Assembly (NCBI RefSeq): GCF_003144115.1
Contig: NW_020312020.1
Span: 158,658-210,651, forward strand
Source of the DNA: Tilletiopsis washingtonensis
Taxonomy: Eukaryota > Basidiomycota > Exobasidiomycetes > Entylomatales
Reading direction: 5' to 3'
Length of the DNA: 51,994 nt
Shown here: one piece after another, positions 9,949-21,234 of the stretch
Layout: the number at the start of each line of letters is the position of its first letter
Position numbering within the stretch: position 1 is the stretch's first letter
Made by a program: the position numbers and the translations under genes
Notes under the pieces: generated by a model
What the model was told of the DNA's origin: nothing
The model's input: the letters and a program-made list of their open reading frames with translations, nothing else
Database searches by the model: none

Positions 9949-12900
9949 TCACATTTCAATGTCGTCGATGCGCTCCTTCTCATCGCCCAGCTTCTGGAGG
10001 CGCAGATAGACGTCCAGTCCGCCGCTGCCAACGAGCGGAGGAGCGCAAGAGGGAGATAAGCGTCAGCGTATTGCCTCCTTTGCCCGAGCGACGGATGCTG
10101 GTGGGGGCCAGAAAAGAAAGGGGCAAGAGGGGGGGGGGAGGGCAGACTTACCCATCAACGGAGCGCAGACTCAAGCGTCCGCCGAGGAACTCCGTGTAGA
10201 TGCGCGTCATTGGCAGGCCGAGGCCCGTCTCGGGACGACTGGCATGCGCCGGCGTGCCGTCGTCGCCGCGCGGCACCCACGAGGGCTGCTTCTCTTGCAC
10301 GCGAGAGGCGGTGTTGACGCCGATGGACGTCGCATCCACGGCTTGAGATGTCGCTACTGAAAGCTGCTCTGCCACTGTGCCTGGATGGGAAGGAAGAGGC
10401 AATTAGTCAAACAAATGATAGAGAGCACATCGAGCGGCCCGGAAGGGGAGGGGGAAAAAGGGGGGAAGGGGGCGGGGAAGAGGGGAGCGTACCTTTGAAC
10501 ACTCGTACCGATCTCAACGCATCCAGCCGCTCCTGCGAGCCAATGCCCGTGTCGGTGATGCGGAACTTTTCGCTCGTCGCCAGGCCCAGCGTCGGCGGCT
10601 GCTGCTTGTGTCTGCGGCGCTGGCGCATCTCCTCCTCGAGCTCGAGGCGCCGGCGGACGCTGGAAAAGGAGGTGAGCACGTCGATGAGCGCCTGGTCGCC
10701 GGCGGTGGCGTCTGCCTTGCGTTCGCGCGGCGAGGAGCTTCGCCGACGAGAGGCAGAGGAGGAGGAGGACGACGACGAAGAGGAGGAGAAAGTGGAGATG
10801 GAGCCTTGACGCGCAGGAAGCACGCCGTCGAGATTGAGAGAGGAGGCGGGCAGCTCGTCGTCGGTGTAGGCGGGCGGATCGCGGCCCTCGGACACGGCGG
10901 CGAGGAGAGGATGCGCGTGGGCCGAGGCTTTTGGAGGCAGCGAGAGCTGCTCTTGTCGTGAGGTGATCTCTTCGACTAGATCGGGAAGCCCGCCGCCACC
11001 TGATGAAAGAGCGATGAGATGACGTCGAATGGATGGGGTAGGGAGGGGTGCGGGGCAAGGATGGGAGGGGTGAGGGAAAGCAAGGAAGGGAAGGGGGGGG
11101 GAGGCAAGAATTGCTCTACTCACAGTCCGAGATCCTTACGATCAGATCCTCATCCGGCGGGCCCTCGACAATCGTGACTCGAATTGCTGGGCAATTGCTC
11201 ATCAGCCCTCACGGCATCGCGAACGCGCGGGGGGGGGGGGGGGGGATACCACGGCACAAGGCAAGCAGAAGAGAAAGAGAGGCAGAGACGGCAAGAAACT
11301 CACGAATCACATCGCGCTCCTCCATCGGCCGACGCATGACGGCCGACATTGCATTCTTGAGCAGCTCGAAGATGATGTACTGTTGGTTGCAAGCCGCCGG
11401 GCAAAGGGGCAGGGGAAAGGGGGGGGGGGAGTTGCTCAGTCGCAGCGCACGAGAGAGCAAGCGCAGTGTGTTCTCACCTCGAGATGTTCCGGGATGTACG
11501 CGAACCTGCGTGGTGCCGTTGCGCCCTCGTGTCAGCCTGTTGCGTCTTCTCCCGGGGGGGGGGGGGGAGTGTGGAGGAGCCGCGTGTTGGGAGGGGATGA
11601 GGGGCTACCCACCTGGCCTCCAAATCGCCATCGACGGCCACCTCGGGGATCCATTCGTCGTTTGGCATGCGGCCCATTTCGCGCGCAAACATCTCGCGCA
11701 GCAGGCGCACGCCCTTGCGCACCACCTCCGACACGCAGAGCTGCGTGTAGATGATGCCCACGTGCTCGCCGGGCCCGGCCGCGGCGGCGGGTGCGTCGGC
11801 CGACGTGGGGTCCGAGGCCATGTCGTTGAAGAAATGAAAGGGGTCGTCGAGACTTGTTGCCCCGCCCCCGAGAGGTGGGGGTCAGAAAGGTGCCAAAGCA
11901 CGGTCAGGTGGGGTCAGGTGGGAGGCTCACGCTTCGGAAAGAGCAATGTGTTGTTCTGCCAGCACACGACGAGCTGGGGAAGAGAGGGGATGGGGCGGGT
12001 TCAGCGATGCGAATTTGCGCGCTCACTCCGTGCGCCCGCAGCACAGCTCACCGATGCGACTCCTCAGCATGCGCTCCATGAAGCGATCCAAGCGATCCGG
12101 CGGCAAGTGCGCGCTCGCCTCGACGATGCCAATCGTCAGCGACGGGATGATGGTCAAGCTAGTTGAACGCGAGGCGAGTGCGAAGAAGGGGGGGGGGGGG
12201 GAAGTTGCGTTGTCAGTCGGAGATTGCACGTAGCGCAGAGCGAAGAAGCAGGGGCGACACTGGCGAGAGTTGCGAACGCACTGATCATCCAACGCAGCCT
12301 TGAGCGTGGCACAGAAGGCCTCGTTGTCTTCCATGCTGCGGATCTGGGGAAAGCGTCGGAAGCTGGCGCCGCGGGCCGTGAGTCAGCCATGCTAGTCTAG
12401 CGCATCAAGCCACACTTGGAAGCACTAGCACTCACGTCTCGAAAGCATGCCAGTATTTCTGCCCCGCCGTGGGCAGCAGCGCCCCATCAGCACACTGGGC
12501 CTCCACTTCTCCTCTGCGCTGCCCCCGTCGCGCCCACTCACGTTGTACACCTCGCCCAGATGCTTGTTCGTCATGACGACGAAGGGCAGCGCCTGCAGAT
12601 CACGGATGCGATGTGCCAGGCGCACGGGCAGCTCTTGGCGCACGTAGTTGGCCGACTGTGTCCGGCGCAATCGGCACATCAGCGCCGGCACTGCGAGGCC
12701 TGCCTCTCTCTCTCTCCACTGCCTCGACACCCACACGCAGTATCTTCTCCCTGTCGCCGCCCAGTCTGCGTCCGAAGAAGACGAGCTGGCGGAGCGTCAT
12801 GCGCGTGGCGGGGCGCGCGGCATAGGCCTCGAGGACCTTGTTGAGGTAGAAGTGGCGGCCCAGCGACGCCGAGGGGTCCTCGTTGGGCGCCGCCGAGGTG

Positions 12901-13070
12901 CCGCCGGCGCCGGGCGAGGCATGCCGCGGCGCCGTCGTCCAGGAGGAGCGTGGCTGAGGCGCGAGAGACGGCGAGGAGGTGGCCAGTGCGCGCAGCGGCG
13001 GCTGCGACGGCGCCGAGGGCGTGCCGCTGCCAAGGCGCGAGAGGACGGCGCGGGCTTGGCGAGCACGCAT
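9949..13070 (-). CDS. Mitochondrial protein kinase, PDK/BCKDK family
   Basis: GHKL-fold Ser kinase that inactivates a mitochondrial 2-oxoacid dehydrogenase E1 subunit (pyruvate or branched-chain; family knowledge). Thirteen exons: 13070-12735, 12655-12542, 12458-12436, 12362-12282, 12158-12052, 11973-11931, 11852-11613, 11505-11478, 11379-11304, 11186-11124, 10999-10493, 10380-10152 and 10024-9949. They sum to 640 aa in frame. An Arg-rich N terminus (MRARQARAVLSRLG) fits a matrix presequence. Family blocks in order: RQELPVRLAHRIRDLQALPF, YWHAFETFRRFPQIRSMEDN, RRVLAEQHIAL, HVGIIYTQL, the N-box ELLKNAMSAV, the G1-box ISDCGGGLP and the G2-box GLGLPMTRIYTEFLGGRL. RDLQALPF and DDHLTIIP lean towards BCKDK/Pkp2. 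Typical length is 400-450 aa; the excess is a low-complexity insertion of about 160-170 aa between the G1 and G2 boxes. Many introns carry poly-C tracts. Confidence 0.9.
10125..12195. repeat. Poly-G/poly-C homopolymer runs in kinase introns
   Basis: Six introns of the kinase gene hold G runs on the plus strand (C runs in the transcript). The runs begin near 10129 (about 10 G), 11093 (9), 11229 (17), 11419 (11), 11554 (14) and 12188 (14). A seventh intron (10381-10492) is rich in shorter G blocks. Most lie between donor and acceptor without touching either. Exons of the same gene contain no such runs. Run lengths in an assembly may be inexact. Confidence 0.85.
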
Positions 13071-13415
13071 GGCACGACAGCAGCCGGGCCGCGGTGCCAC
13101 GCAGAGAGGGCGAATGCAAGTGCTGAGGCGGCTGTTGCTGCGTCGCAAGTGCAGCGCTGATGCGAGGATGATAAGGAGTAGGAGTAAGAGTAAGAGTGGT
13201 GGAGCGGAGCGGAGCGCGTCTTGGACGCGCGCCTCGTCGGCCCGAGCTTGCCTGCTCCCACGCCGTGCCTCTCCACGCAGCGGACCTCCGCGGAGCTGGC
13301 GAAAAGTTGGCCGGCGCGCCTCCTTCTCGCGCGGCCCTCGCATTTCTCGCCTGCGCCTTTCGCTCTCGCTGCTCGCTGCCTTCTCCCCCCTCGCCGCCCA
13401 ACGAGCACAGCAGCC
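13071..13415. promoter_or_regulatory. Divergent promoter region kinase / RIX1
   Basis: A 345-bp spacer between divergent start codons. It contains a short purine microsatellite at about 13173-13216 (repeats of GGAGTA, GTAAGA and then GAGCG). Towards RIX1 it turns pyrimidine-rich (TTCTC, CTCGC). No clear factor site is seen. Confidence 0.5.
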
Positions 13416-16099
13416 ATGGCCATCCAAGGCTTCTCCCTCCCCGGCGCACAGCACTCCACGGCCGCCTCGTGCGTGCGCCAGGTGCGTGCGCTCCTCACGC
13501 CTCCTCCCTCCGACGCTGCCTCTCTCCACGCCCTCGCCGCCTCGCTGGCCGCCACGCGCCTGCTCGCCTCGCTGCACGCCGCCGCCGGCTCGGACGACGA
13601 CGACGGCGCCGCAGCGCTGGCCTCGCTCACGCGCCTCGCCACCCTGGCCGCGGCGCACCTCGCCGCGCCGCCGCATGCCGGCGCCGCACTGGCCACGCAG
13701 CTGCTGCGCGCCGATGCCGGCAGCTCGCACGCCGACGCCTGGGCCAGCGCATGCGTCGCGGCCCTGCTCGCGCTGAGCGAAGGCAGCGCCTCTGCACGCA
13801 CGCGCCGCGCAACGACGGGCGTGGCCGGCGTGCAGCACCTCCTGGCACTGGCGGCGCAGCTGCTCGGCCAAGAAGCACACGCCGAGCAACGCCCCGAGTA
13901 CAGACGGGCCGTCGTGGCGCCTAATGCGCCCAGGTTTGCCATGGCACTGACGGCGCTGCTGGAGAGAGCGGGAGAAGATGCGGGACTGGTGGTGAGTGGG
14001 GCCGCTGCGTGAGGAAAGGGATAGATGGGCAGAGGAGAGAACAGCAGGCCGGACATCTCGCGCTAGCCCCTCTTCCCTCTGCCGCGCGCGCCCATCACTA
14101 CTGACACTACTCTCCTCCTCCTCTCCTTTAGGTGCCCGTCTGTGATGCCCTCAGCGCCTCGCTCCACCACCACGCCTCGCTCTATCGTCCGCACGCGCCT
14201 CGTCTGCACGCCGTCGTCTCTGCGCTGCTCTACGGCGCCGGCCTGTGCGGGCGTGCACAGGCGGCCGTCGTGCGTCTGGCGGCGGCCCTGCATCGCACCG
14301 GCGCGGCTGCCAAAGGAAAGGGCAGCGCAACAGGTGGACCTGCAGAACTGTGGAGCGCCGGTGTTGCAGCGCCGATCGCTGCGGCTCGCATTAGTGCCGC
14401 TGCGATGACGAACACGTTTGGCGCCACGCAGCAGATGGCCGGGCCTCGCGACCCGGGACTCTTCGAGCCACTGCCTGCGGATGAGGCGGAAGCAGTTCCT
14501 CTTGCGCTGACTCGCTTGGAGCTTCTTCTCGGCACCTCGTCCTCTCGAGGCATCCTGCCACTCTATCTCGCCCAAGGCAGTGCCACTCGCGTGGCTCTGC
14601 CGCTCGCCACGCTACTCGCGCTCAGCCTCGATCTGCTGGCGCTGGGTGCTGCTCCTCAAGCTCGCGCGCCTCCGCCAGACGCCTCGCTCCTCGCGCTCCA
14701 ATCTGCCATGCTTCCTCGGGCCCAAGAAGCAGCGCTCCGCTTGCTCGCCGCAGTGCTGACGTGCAGTACGCGCGAGGCATTGATTCCACATGCGCCCACA
14801 ATCGTCTCTTGCCTCGTCACTCTCATCGAAGAGCCGCACCTGGCGCCGCGTACTCGCTGCAGCGCCACACGCACGCTGGCGCTGGCCTTGGCACGCGGAC
14901 AGATCGGCAGCGGTATTGCGGGCGCCGCTCTGCCGCTCGATCCCGCTTCGCCTTTGGTGCTCTCTACCGCTCGCGCAATGCTTCTCCTCCTCGCACGTTT
15001 CATCACGCACTCTTCCTCCTCCTTTTCCGACCCAAGCACGACTACGGCACGCAAGAAGAGGAAGTACGAAAGCGATGCCGTCAGCCTCGGCGCTGCAGCG
15101 CACACGGCACTCGTGCAGCTCTCGCCCGACGACGTTGCCAGCGGTCGAGCGGCGCTGGATGTGCTGACGGCGCTCACGCCGCTTCTCAGCTCGGACTTGA
15201 CGCCGGCGCATCATTCCCTGCGCCACACGCATGCCCTGCTTCTCCTCTCGCTCGCCACGCTCAGCATGGACTCTGTGCGCTCCTCGCCTTGCGACAACGG
15301 CTTGGCCACGCATCTCCTCTCCGCGCTCTCCTCGCTCATCGTCGACTCCGACGGCGCATTGCTCGCCCTGCTACTCGCGCGCACGACGCTCGTCGTAGCG
15401 GCCGCGAGTCGGCATGCACGTGCCGACGTACAGCGAGCGGGAGCGGCACTGCAGGGAGCAGTGGAGATGATTCTCGACCCCCGTCTGCCTCCTAGGCTGG
15501 GGCTGGCGACCGAGGAGCTGCCGCAGGAATGGGCGGGAGAGGGAAGCACCAAGGTGGAGCTTGCGAGCGATGGCACGAGGCAGGCGCTGGATGTGCTCGG
15601 CATCAAGGAGCTCGACTGCTCCGACGCTCCAACGTCGACGTCGACGGAGCCGCTCCCTGCCTCGCGCGACTCGATCACCTCGCCCCTCCGCGCACCGCCC
15701 CTCGAGCACAGCATGGAGCCCACCAAGCCCGTACGCGCGCATACGCCTCGCATTGGCTCGCCCGCCGCTTCTCCCGAACGCGCGTCGAGCGGCAACAATG
15801 CAGTCCACAAGAGTCCTGCACGGTCGATTTTCCCATCTACTGGCAGCGGCAGCCCTCGACAAATGCCGCTTGACGCGCCGACTAGCAGCAACAGCGCCGC
15901 AACGGCAGATCGGATGGGCTCGCCCCTCGGTCCCCGTGCCCTGGCCACGCCCGCTGCGCCTGCGCCAGTGGTGAACCAGACGACAACGACCACGACGACC
16001 ACGACGACGGTGCAAGTCGAGCCGGAACTGGACGACGAGGATGAGGAGATGCCCGAGATTGATCTGCGCGGCTCGGATGAGGAGAGCGAGAGCGAGTAG
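13416..16099 (+). CDS. RIX1: Pre-rRNA processing protein Rix1 / PELP1 family
   Basis: Scaffold of the Rix1-Ipi complex, which acts in the nucleus on ITS2 processing and late 60S ribosome maturation (family knowledge). Two exons, 13416-13991 and 14132-16099, give 847 aa. The protein is an almost continuous run of Ala/Leu-rich helical repeats to about residue 640, matching the RIX1/NUC202 fold. A disordered Ser/Pro region follows, then a Thr run (about ten Thr), and finally an acidic tail: DDEDEEMPEIDLRGSDEESESE. An acidic tail with the EMPEID(L/I) element is characteristic of Rix1/PELP1 proteins. The start ATG at 13416 (MAIQGFSLPG) is the first after the pyrimidine-rich leader. Sequence conservation of this family is low, so the call rests on architecture and tail. 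Confidence 0.8.
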
Positions 16100-19000
16100 G
16101 GTCACGGGCGAGCGCAGCCCGAGCCGGCAGGGCAAGTCTCTTCGTCGCGGTGCAGGGGGGCAAGGATGCGGGGCAAGGGTGCAACTCTGGCAGCTGGCAA
16201 TCGAATCGATGGACCCGCGTGCGACTGTGAAGAGCGAACAGAGACGCAAGTGGGCCAGCGCGACACCGAGTGCCCAGCACCGAGCATCTCAGCGCCCCGC
16301 GGAATGGGGGAGACTGCGCAGAACTCGTACGACGCTCATTTCACATCTGCGATCTCGTGGCGAGGGGCCATCGAGCAATCTCGAACGCTCCCGGGATCTC
16401 ACGATGGCTCACACGATGCGGCAGCCCGGGTGTGCGGCCAGCCGTTTGTGTATCTGCTGAGTTTGCGAGAGGCGGGCGTGCGGTGACGCGAGTGGGCGTG
16501 CTTGGCCTGCCAAGAAGAGCTGAATCTTCGACGCAAGGGCAACACGCATCGGCGTCGGCGTCGGCGAGGTGTGACGGGGCACGGGCCTGCGTTTCTCTGC
16601 ACCCTGCCCCGCAGGCGGGCGCTGATGCTGCGATTTGCGCTGGGTGCTGCGATGGCCAAGCGCGAGGGCTGATCGCTGGGGGCAAGGCAGGCGGCAGAAG
16701 TCTGGCGGAGGCGTAGGCACCTGGCCCCCCGTGCCGACGGCACGCCGGCAGCACGCTTTCCCTTGCGCGTCGCGCATGAGCGCTATTCGGGAGCCGCTCC
16801 GGTCTTCCCGAGCGTTCCCGGCGGTCGCTCCTCAGCGAGCCGGCCTTAGAGGACGGGCGCAAAGCGATGAGCCGTCAGCTTGCCTGCGGCTGACCGGCGA
16901 TGCGGACCGGTGAGCGGCGGCGCGCGCCGGCGTGGCGGTGGCTCTGACGCCGGCTTGCTGCCCTTCCTCGCGATGACTGGCCAGGTGCGTGTGCGAGCGA
17001 GCAAGGGGCCAGATCCCCCAAGTCGGGACTCGCAGTGCAGAAGCCCGTGGCGGAGTGCCTGCGCCTGCGAGCTGCAGGCGGAGACGAATGCCACGTTCGA
17101 GTGGGGTCTTGGCGCAGCGTGCAGCGTGCAGCGCGAGGCGATGCCGCAGATGCAGGCGGCAGCTCCCTTGCTGCACTTCTGCTGCACTCAGACGGGGGGC
17201 GTGTGACGCTCAGGCATGGATCAATTCGTAAGGTACCCCCGCTGCCGTGTGCTGACGCTATACCTATTAGCGTGGGTGCCTGCGCCAGCCAAAGCGAGAG
17301 AGCAGCCTGCCCGCGTACCTTGCAGAGAGAGAGAGGCAGCAAGTGCGGGGAAGTCTCGCTTCCGATCTCTTCCGGCGTGACGGTGCCGAGAGATCAGCAG
17401 CAGGGACAACGTGCAAACAGGGTCAGCACTCAGGCACAAGGACAGAGCGAGAGCTGTTGTTGAGGGGGGGGCAAAGAGCTGCGGCACGCAGACGCGGCAG
17501 GCCGCGAGCAGAGGCAGCACCGTGATGCCTCGGGCCACACCTCTTTTGCCCCTCTCTCTCGTGAACTGGCGCGCCGCTGCGTCAGTGTTCTCCTACGCTA
17601 GCATGTGGGTGCCAGACGAGTGTCAGAGACAGGGTCATGCCCTGCGAGGAGCGAGGAGAAATGTGGGGAAAGAGGGGCGTCAGATAGGCAATTCAGGCGA
17701 CGGGGCTGCGCCGCTGCAGCTGCACGCCGTCACAGCGCAGCATCAGCAGCGCAGGCAGCTGATGCCGCCTGCCGCATGTCCAGGAGCCAGATGCAGATGC
17801 AGAGGCGCAGCTGCTGGAGATCAGCACGAGCACGAGCATCGCAGAGAGAGCATCCGTCTCTCTCTCTGCCGCTCTGCGCCTTGTCTGAGGCTGAGTCGGG
17901 CAGGCGGACTGCCGATGCGGAGGAACGTCTTGCCGCGTGCGCGGCGGCGCGGCTGCTCGTCTGCGTGCGGAGGCGTGCGGAGTGAGCGCCGGCTTGCATG
18001 AGCGCTCCACGGGCGGCATCGGCGGCGTCGCGGGGCGGGCGGGCTGCAGCGCCAGCAGCAGTGCGGGCGAGGCAAGCGGCAGCGGCAGCACCAGGAGACG
18101 CGAGAGGCGGCCTGCATGCTGCGGCGCGCTGAGCGGCATGCAGCGCCAAGAGAAACGCTCGGACGCACGAGGCGTTCCGGCCTCGCGGTGCGGTGCGGCG
18201 TGCGGGCGGCACATGCGGCAGGCGGGCGCAGGGAGCGGCGCGGCGCGGCGGGCGGCTTGCGGAGCACGGTCCGGTGCCTCCCCCCCGCAACCGCACCGCT
18301 GCGGCTCTGGCAGCCGCAGCAGCACAGCGACGGCTGACAAGCGGCTCAACGCAGCTGCACGCTGCAGTGCTGGGTGTCGAGGCACATCAGCAGCATCTCT
18401 CGCCCTTGCGATGGTCGCGCAGGTGCCACGTTTAGCCTTGCATCGGCGCCACCAGGGCCACTAGCCGCCCTGCCCCGCACTCTGGCCGTCTCGTCGAGTC
18501 GTCGGTGTCGCGGCACTTCAATGCCCGACGGCCCTGTCCGGTCCGACTGCCCTTGGCAAGCTCTTGGCAGCAAGGAGTGCGGTCGCCTGCCGAATGCGCC
18601 CACGCCGGCTGGCTGGCTCGCAAACGGCGAGTGCAGCCGCTCCGCACGCAGCGGCTGCGCCCTCGTTCTGCCCGCCTCCGCACCTGCCGCCTGCACACCG
18701 CTGCACCTCCGCCGGCAGGCCGTCGACGCCTTCTCTTCGCAGGGTCTGTGCGTCTTGCGGCAGCGTCACTCTGCTCTCCTGCCCGCGATGCGCGCTGGCC
18801 CAAGGAAGTCTGCGCTACGCCGCGCCCCTCGGACGATGCCGGAGCGGGCTTTGGAGCGGGCCTGCGGGCGGGCGCTCTCTGCGTGCATCTCTGGGGCCCC
18901 GGAGAGGCACGCGGGGTAGCATGGGGTAATTGCTGGAGCGCAGCTGGGGAAGCGAGGGGAGCCGCCGCAGCGCAGCGTGCGTGCCTGCAGCGCCAGTGGC

Positions 19001-19225
19001 GCGCCATACGCGAAGCTCTGCCGCACCGCGCGTGCGCAGGCCAGCCATACTCGTCGCAAAGACTCAAAAGGCAGCCACGTTGGTCCTTCCTCGCCCTCCA
19101 AACCAGCAGATCATCCCGCTCTCCCCTTCTCCTCCTCTCTACCGCGCCAAGTCCACCCCCGGCCGCCCGCTCGTCGACTCGCGAGCCACCGAACTTCACC
19201 CTTCACCCACACACTCTCGCCCACC
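16100..19225. other. 3.1-kb gene-free block upstream of MFS transporter
   Basis: No gene could be supported. Open frames exist on both strands, but they are a by-product of GC content: they are Arg/Ala/Cys-rich, lack domain-like segments, and change composition with frame. I saw no tRNA B-box, snRNA or snoRNA signature. There are short simple tracts (GA repeat near 17326, a GA/CT hairpin at 17841-17869) and a very GC-rich core around 18180-18330. The part just upstream of 19226 turns pyrimidine-rich and is the likely transporter promoter and leader. Confidence 0.5.
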
Positions 19226-21234
19226 ATGGCGCAGCCCATCACCCACCCCGTCGCCGTGCTGGCCAAGGTCGAGGACCCGGCGCTGCAGGCGCGCAAGTCC
19301 TACGACGCCGGCAAGGAGTACGGCGCCGACGTCAAGGTGCGCGACGCCGACGTCGAGAGCGCCGACCCCAAGGGCGAGCAGACCGGCCTCGACTACTCGG
19401 GCTTCAAGGGCAAGACGGACCCCGCCGAGATCAAGCTCGTGCGCAAGATGGACATCTACATCATGCTCTCGCTCTGGAGTATGTACTGGCTCAACGTGAG
19501 TGTGCTGGCCATGGAGGCGCAACCGTGCAGGCTGCGGCGGAGGCTGCGGCGGAGGCTTCGCGACGCGTGCTGAGGCGCGCGTCGCTGCTCGCGATGCCTC
19601 TTGCACTCCCACCACCACAGCCTCTCCCCCCTCCCCCCTTGGGCGCCCTCCTCGCCCGAGAACCGCAGCTGACCGTCCTTGCTACAGTACCTCGACCGCA
19701 ATGCGATTGCACTGGCCAAGCTCAGCTCGATTGAGGCAGGTGCGTGTACTCGTAGTCGTTTTGGGCACGACGCGACGCTGACATTCCGCTGCCTGTGCCT
19801 CGCAGACCTCGGCCTCTCGGACACACAGTACCAGACGGCCGTCAGTATCCTGTTCGTCGGATACGTGATCTGCGGTGAGTTTAAGCGGCTCTGAGCGGCG
19901 CGCTCGCTGCGCGTCCATCGACGCGAGACATGCTCACGCGCCTTCCCCCCCCTCTTCCCTCCCCTCCTCAGGTGTTCCCTCGAATATGATCATCACGAAG
20001 GTCCGCCCAGCGCCCTTCCTCGTGGGAATCATGATGCTTTGGGCCGTCATCTCGATCTGCACGGCCTTCTCGGGCTCGTTCGGCGGCCTCGTGGCCACGC
20101 GCTTCTGCCTCGGTGTCGTGGAGGCTCCCTACTGTGAGTCGAGCGCCAGTCCACCACTCGAGCACGCCTCTGACCCCCTCCCGAAGACCCCGGCGCTCTG
20201 TACATCCTTTCGTCGTTCTACACAAGAACCGAAGTCGTGAGTTATCGAGGCAGATGACTCGGACTGCTCGCTCCGAGTTGCCTCTCTCCCTCGCCTCCTG
20301 CTGCTGGCTCTGACACACTCCTCAGGGCACTCGCATCGCTATCCTGTACACGGGCAACATTCTCGCCACCTCGTTCGCCGGTCTGATCGCCGCCGGCATC
20401 TTCGAGCTCGACGGTGTGCTTGGCTACGCCGGCTGGCAGTGGCTTTTCATCATCCAGGGCTCCGTCACCGGCCTCGTCGCGCTGCTCGCCTACCCCTTCC
20501 TGCCCAACACGCCCGGCACGACGCGCTGGCTCTCGCACGAGGAGCGCGAGATGGCCGTCAACCGTCTGCTGCGCGACCAGGTCGACATGGACGTGCAGCA
20601 GGGCTCGGCCATGGCCGGTCTCAAGCAGGCCGTGCGCGACCCGCGCGTCTGGCTCTTCTGCCTCATGCAGAACCTGCACCTCAGCGCCAACGGCTTCAAG
20701 AACTTCTTCCCCTCGGTCGTCAACACGCTCGGCTTCTCGCGCCTCATCACTCTGGTGCTCACGTGCCCGCCGTACCTCATCGCCGGCGTGGTCTCAGTGC
20801 TCGTCTCGCTCTCGTCGGGCCGCTTCAACGAGCGCACGTACCACATCCTCATCTGCAAGCTCGTCGCCACCGTCGGCTTCGTCACTGCCGCTGCTGCCTC
20901 GCCGAGCCAGACGGCCGGCCGCTACGTCGCCATGTGCATCTTCACCATCGGCACGTACGGCGTCAACTCGATCGTGCTCGGCTGGGCCTCGACCGTCTGC
21001 TCGCAGAGCAAGGAGAAGAAGGCCGTTACGATCGCAATGATGACCTCGTGGTCGAACGCGAGCTTCATCTACACGCCCTACCTCTTCCGCAACGCCGACA
21101 AGCCGCGCTACGCCCTCGCCATGGGTGCCATGGGCGTCTTCTCGCTTCTCTGCGCCGCCACGGCCTTCTGGATGAAGTGGATCCTCGTGCGCCAGAACCG
21201 CACGCTCGAGGCCACCACCAAGTACCCCTACTAG
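19226..21234 (+). CDS. MFS transporter, Dal5/Tna1-type anion:cation symporter
   Basis: Plasma-membrane permease of the allantoate/nicotinate (ACS) branch of the major facilitator superfamily, importing small organic anions with protons (family knowledge). Exons 19226-19495, 19688-19739, 19806-19874, 19972-20133, 20187-20236 and 20326-21234 give 503 aa, the usual length. The N-terminal 75 residues are hydrophilic. TM1 carries LWSMYWLNYLDRNAIALAK, the family's hallmark (YLDR-N). Further blocks are VGYVICGVPSNMIITK, RFCLGVVEAPYYPGALYIL, the amphipathic loop PNTPGTTRWLSHEEREMA and [12 protein letters not shown] in TM10. About twelve membrane spans are visible. The tail is short (TLEATTKYPY). Substrate is not predictable: allantoate, nicotinate, pantothenate and others share this fold. 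Nucleotides 20899-20987 recur inverted in a Cactin intron. Confidence 0.92.

Noticed and set aside
17841-17869. A GA/CT hairpin that might be a small RNA or terminator
   Set aside because: Simple-repeat arms pair by composition; nothing else suggests an RNA gene.
17411-18001. A 196-codon plus-strand frame in the block before the transporter
   Set aside because: Arg/Cys-rich composition matches random reading of GC-rich DNA, and neighbouring frames are open as well.
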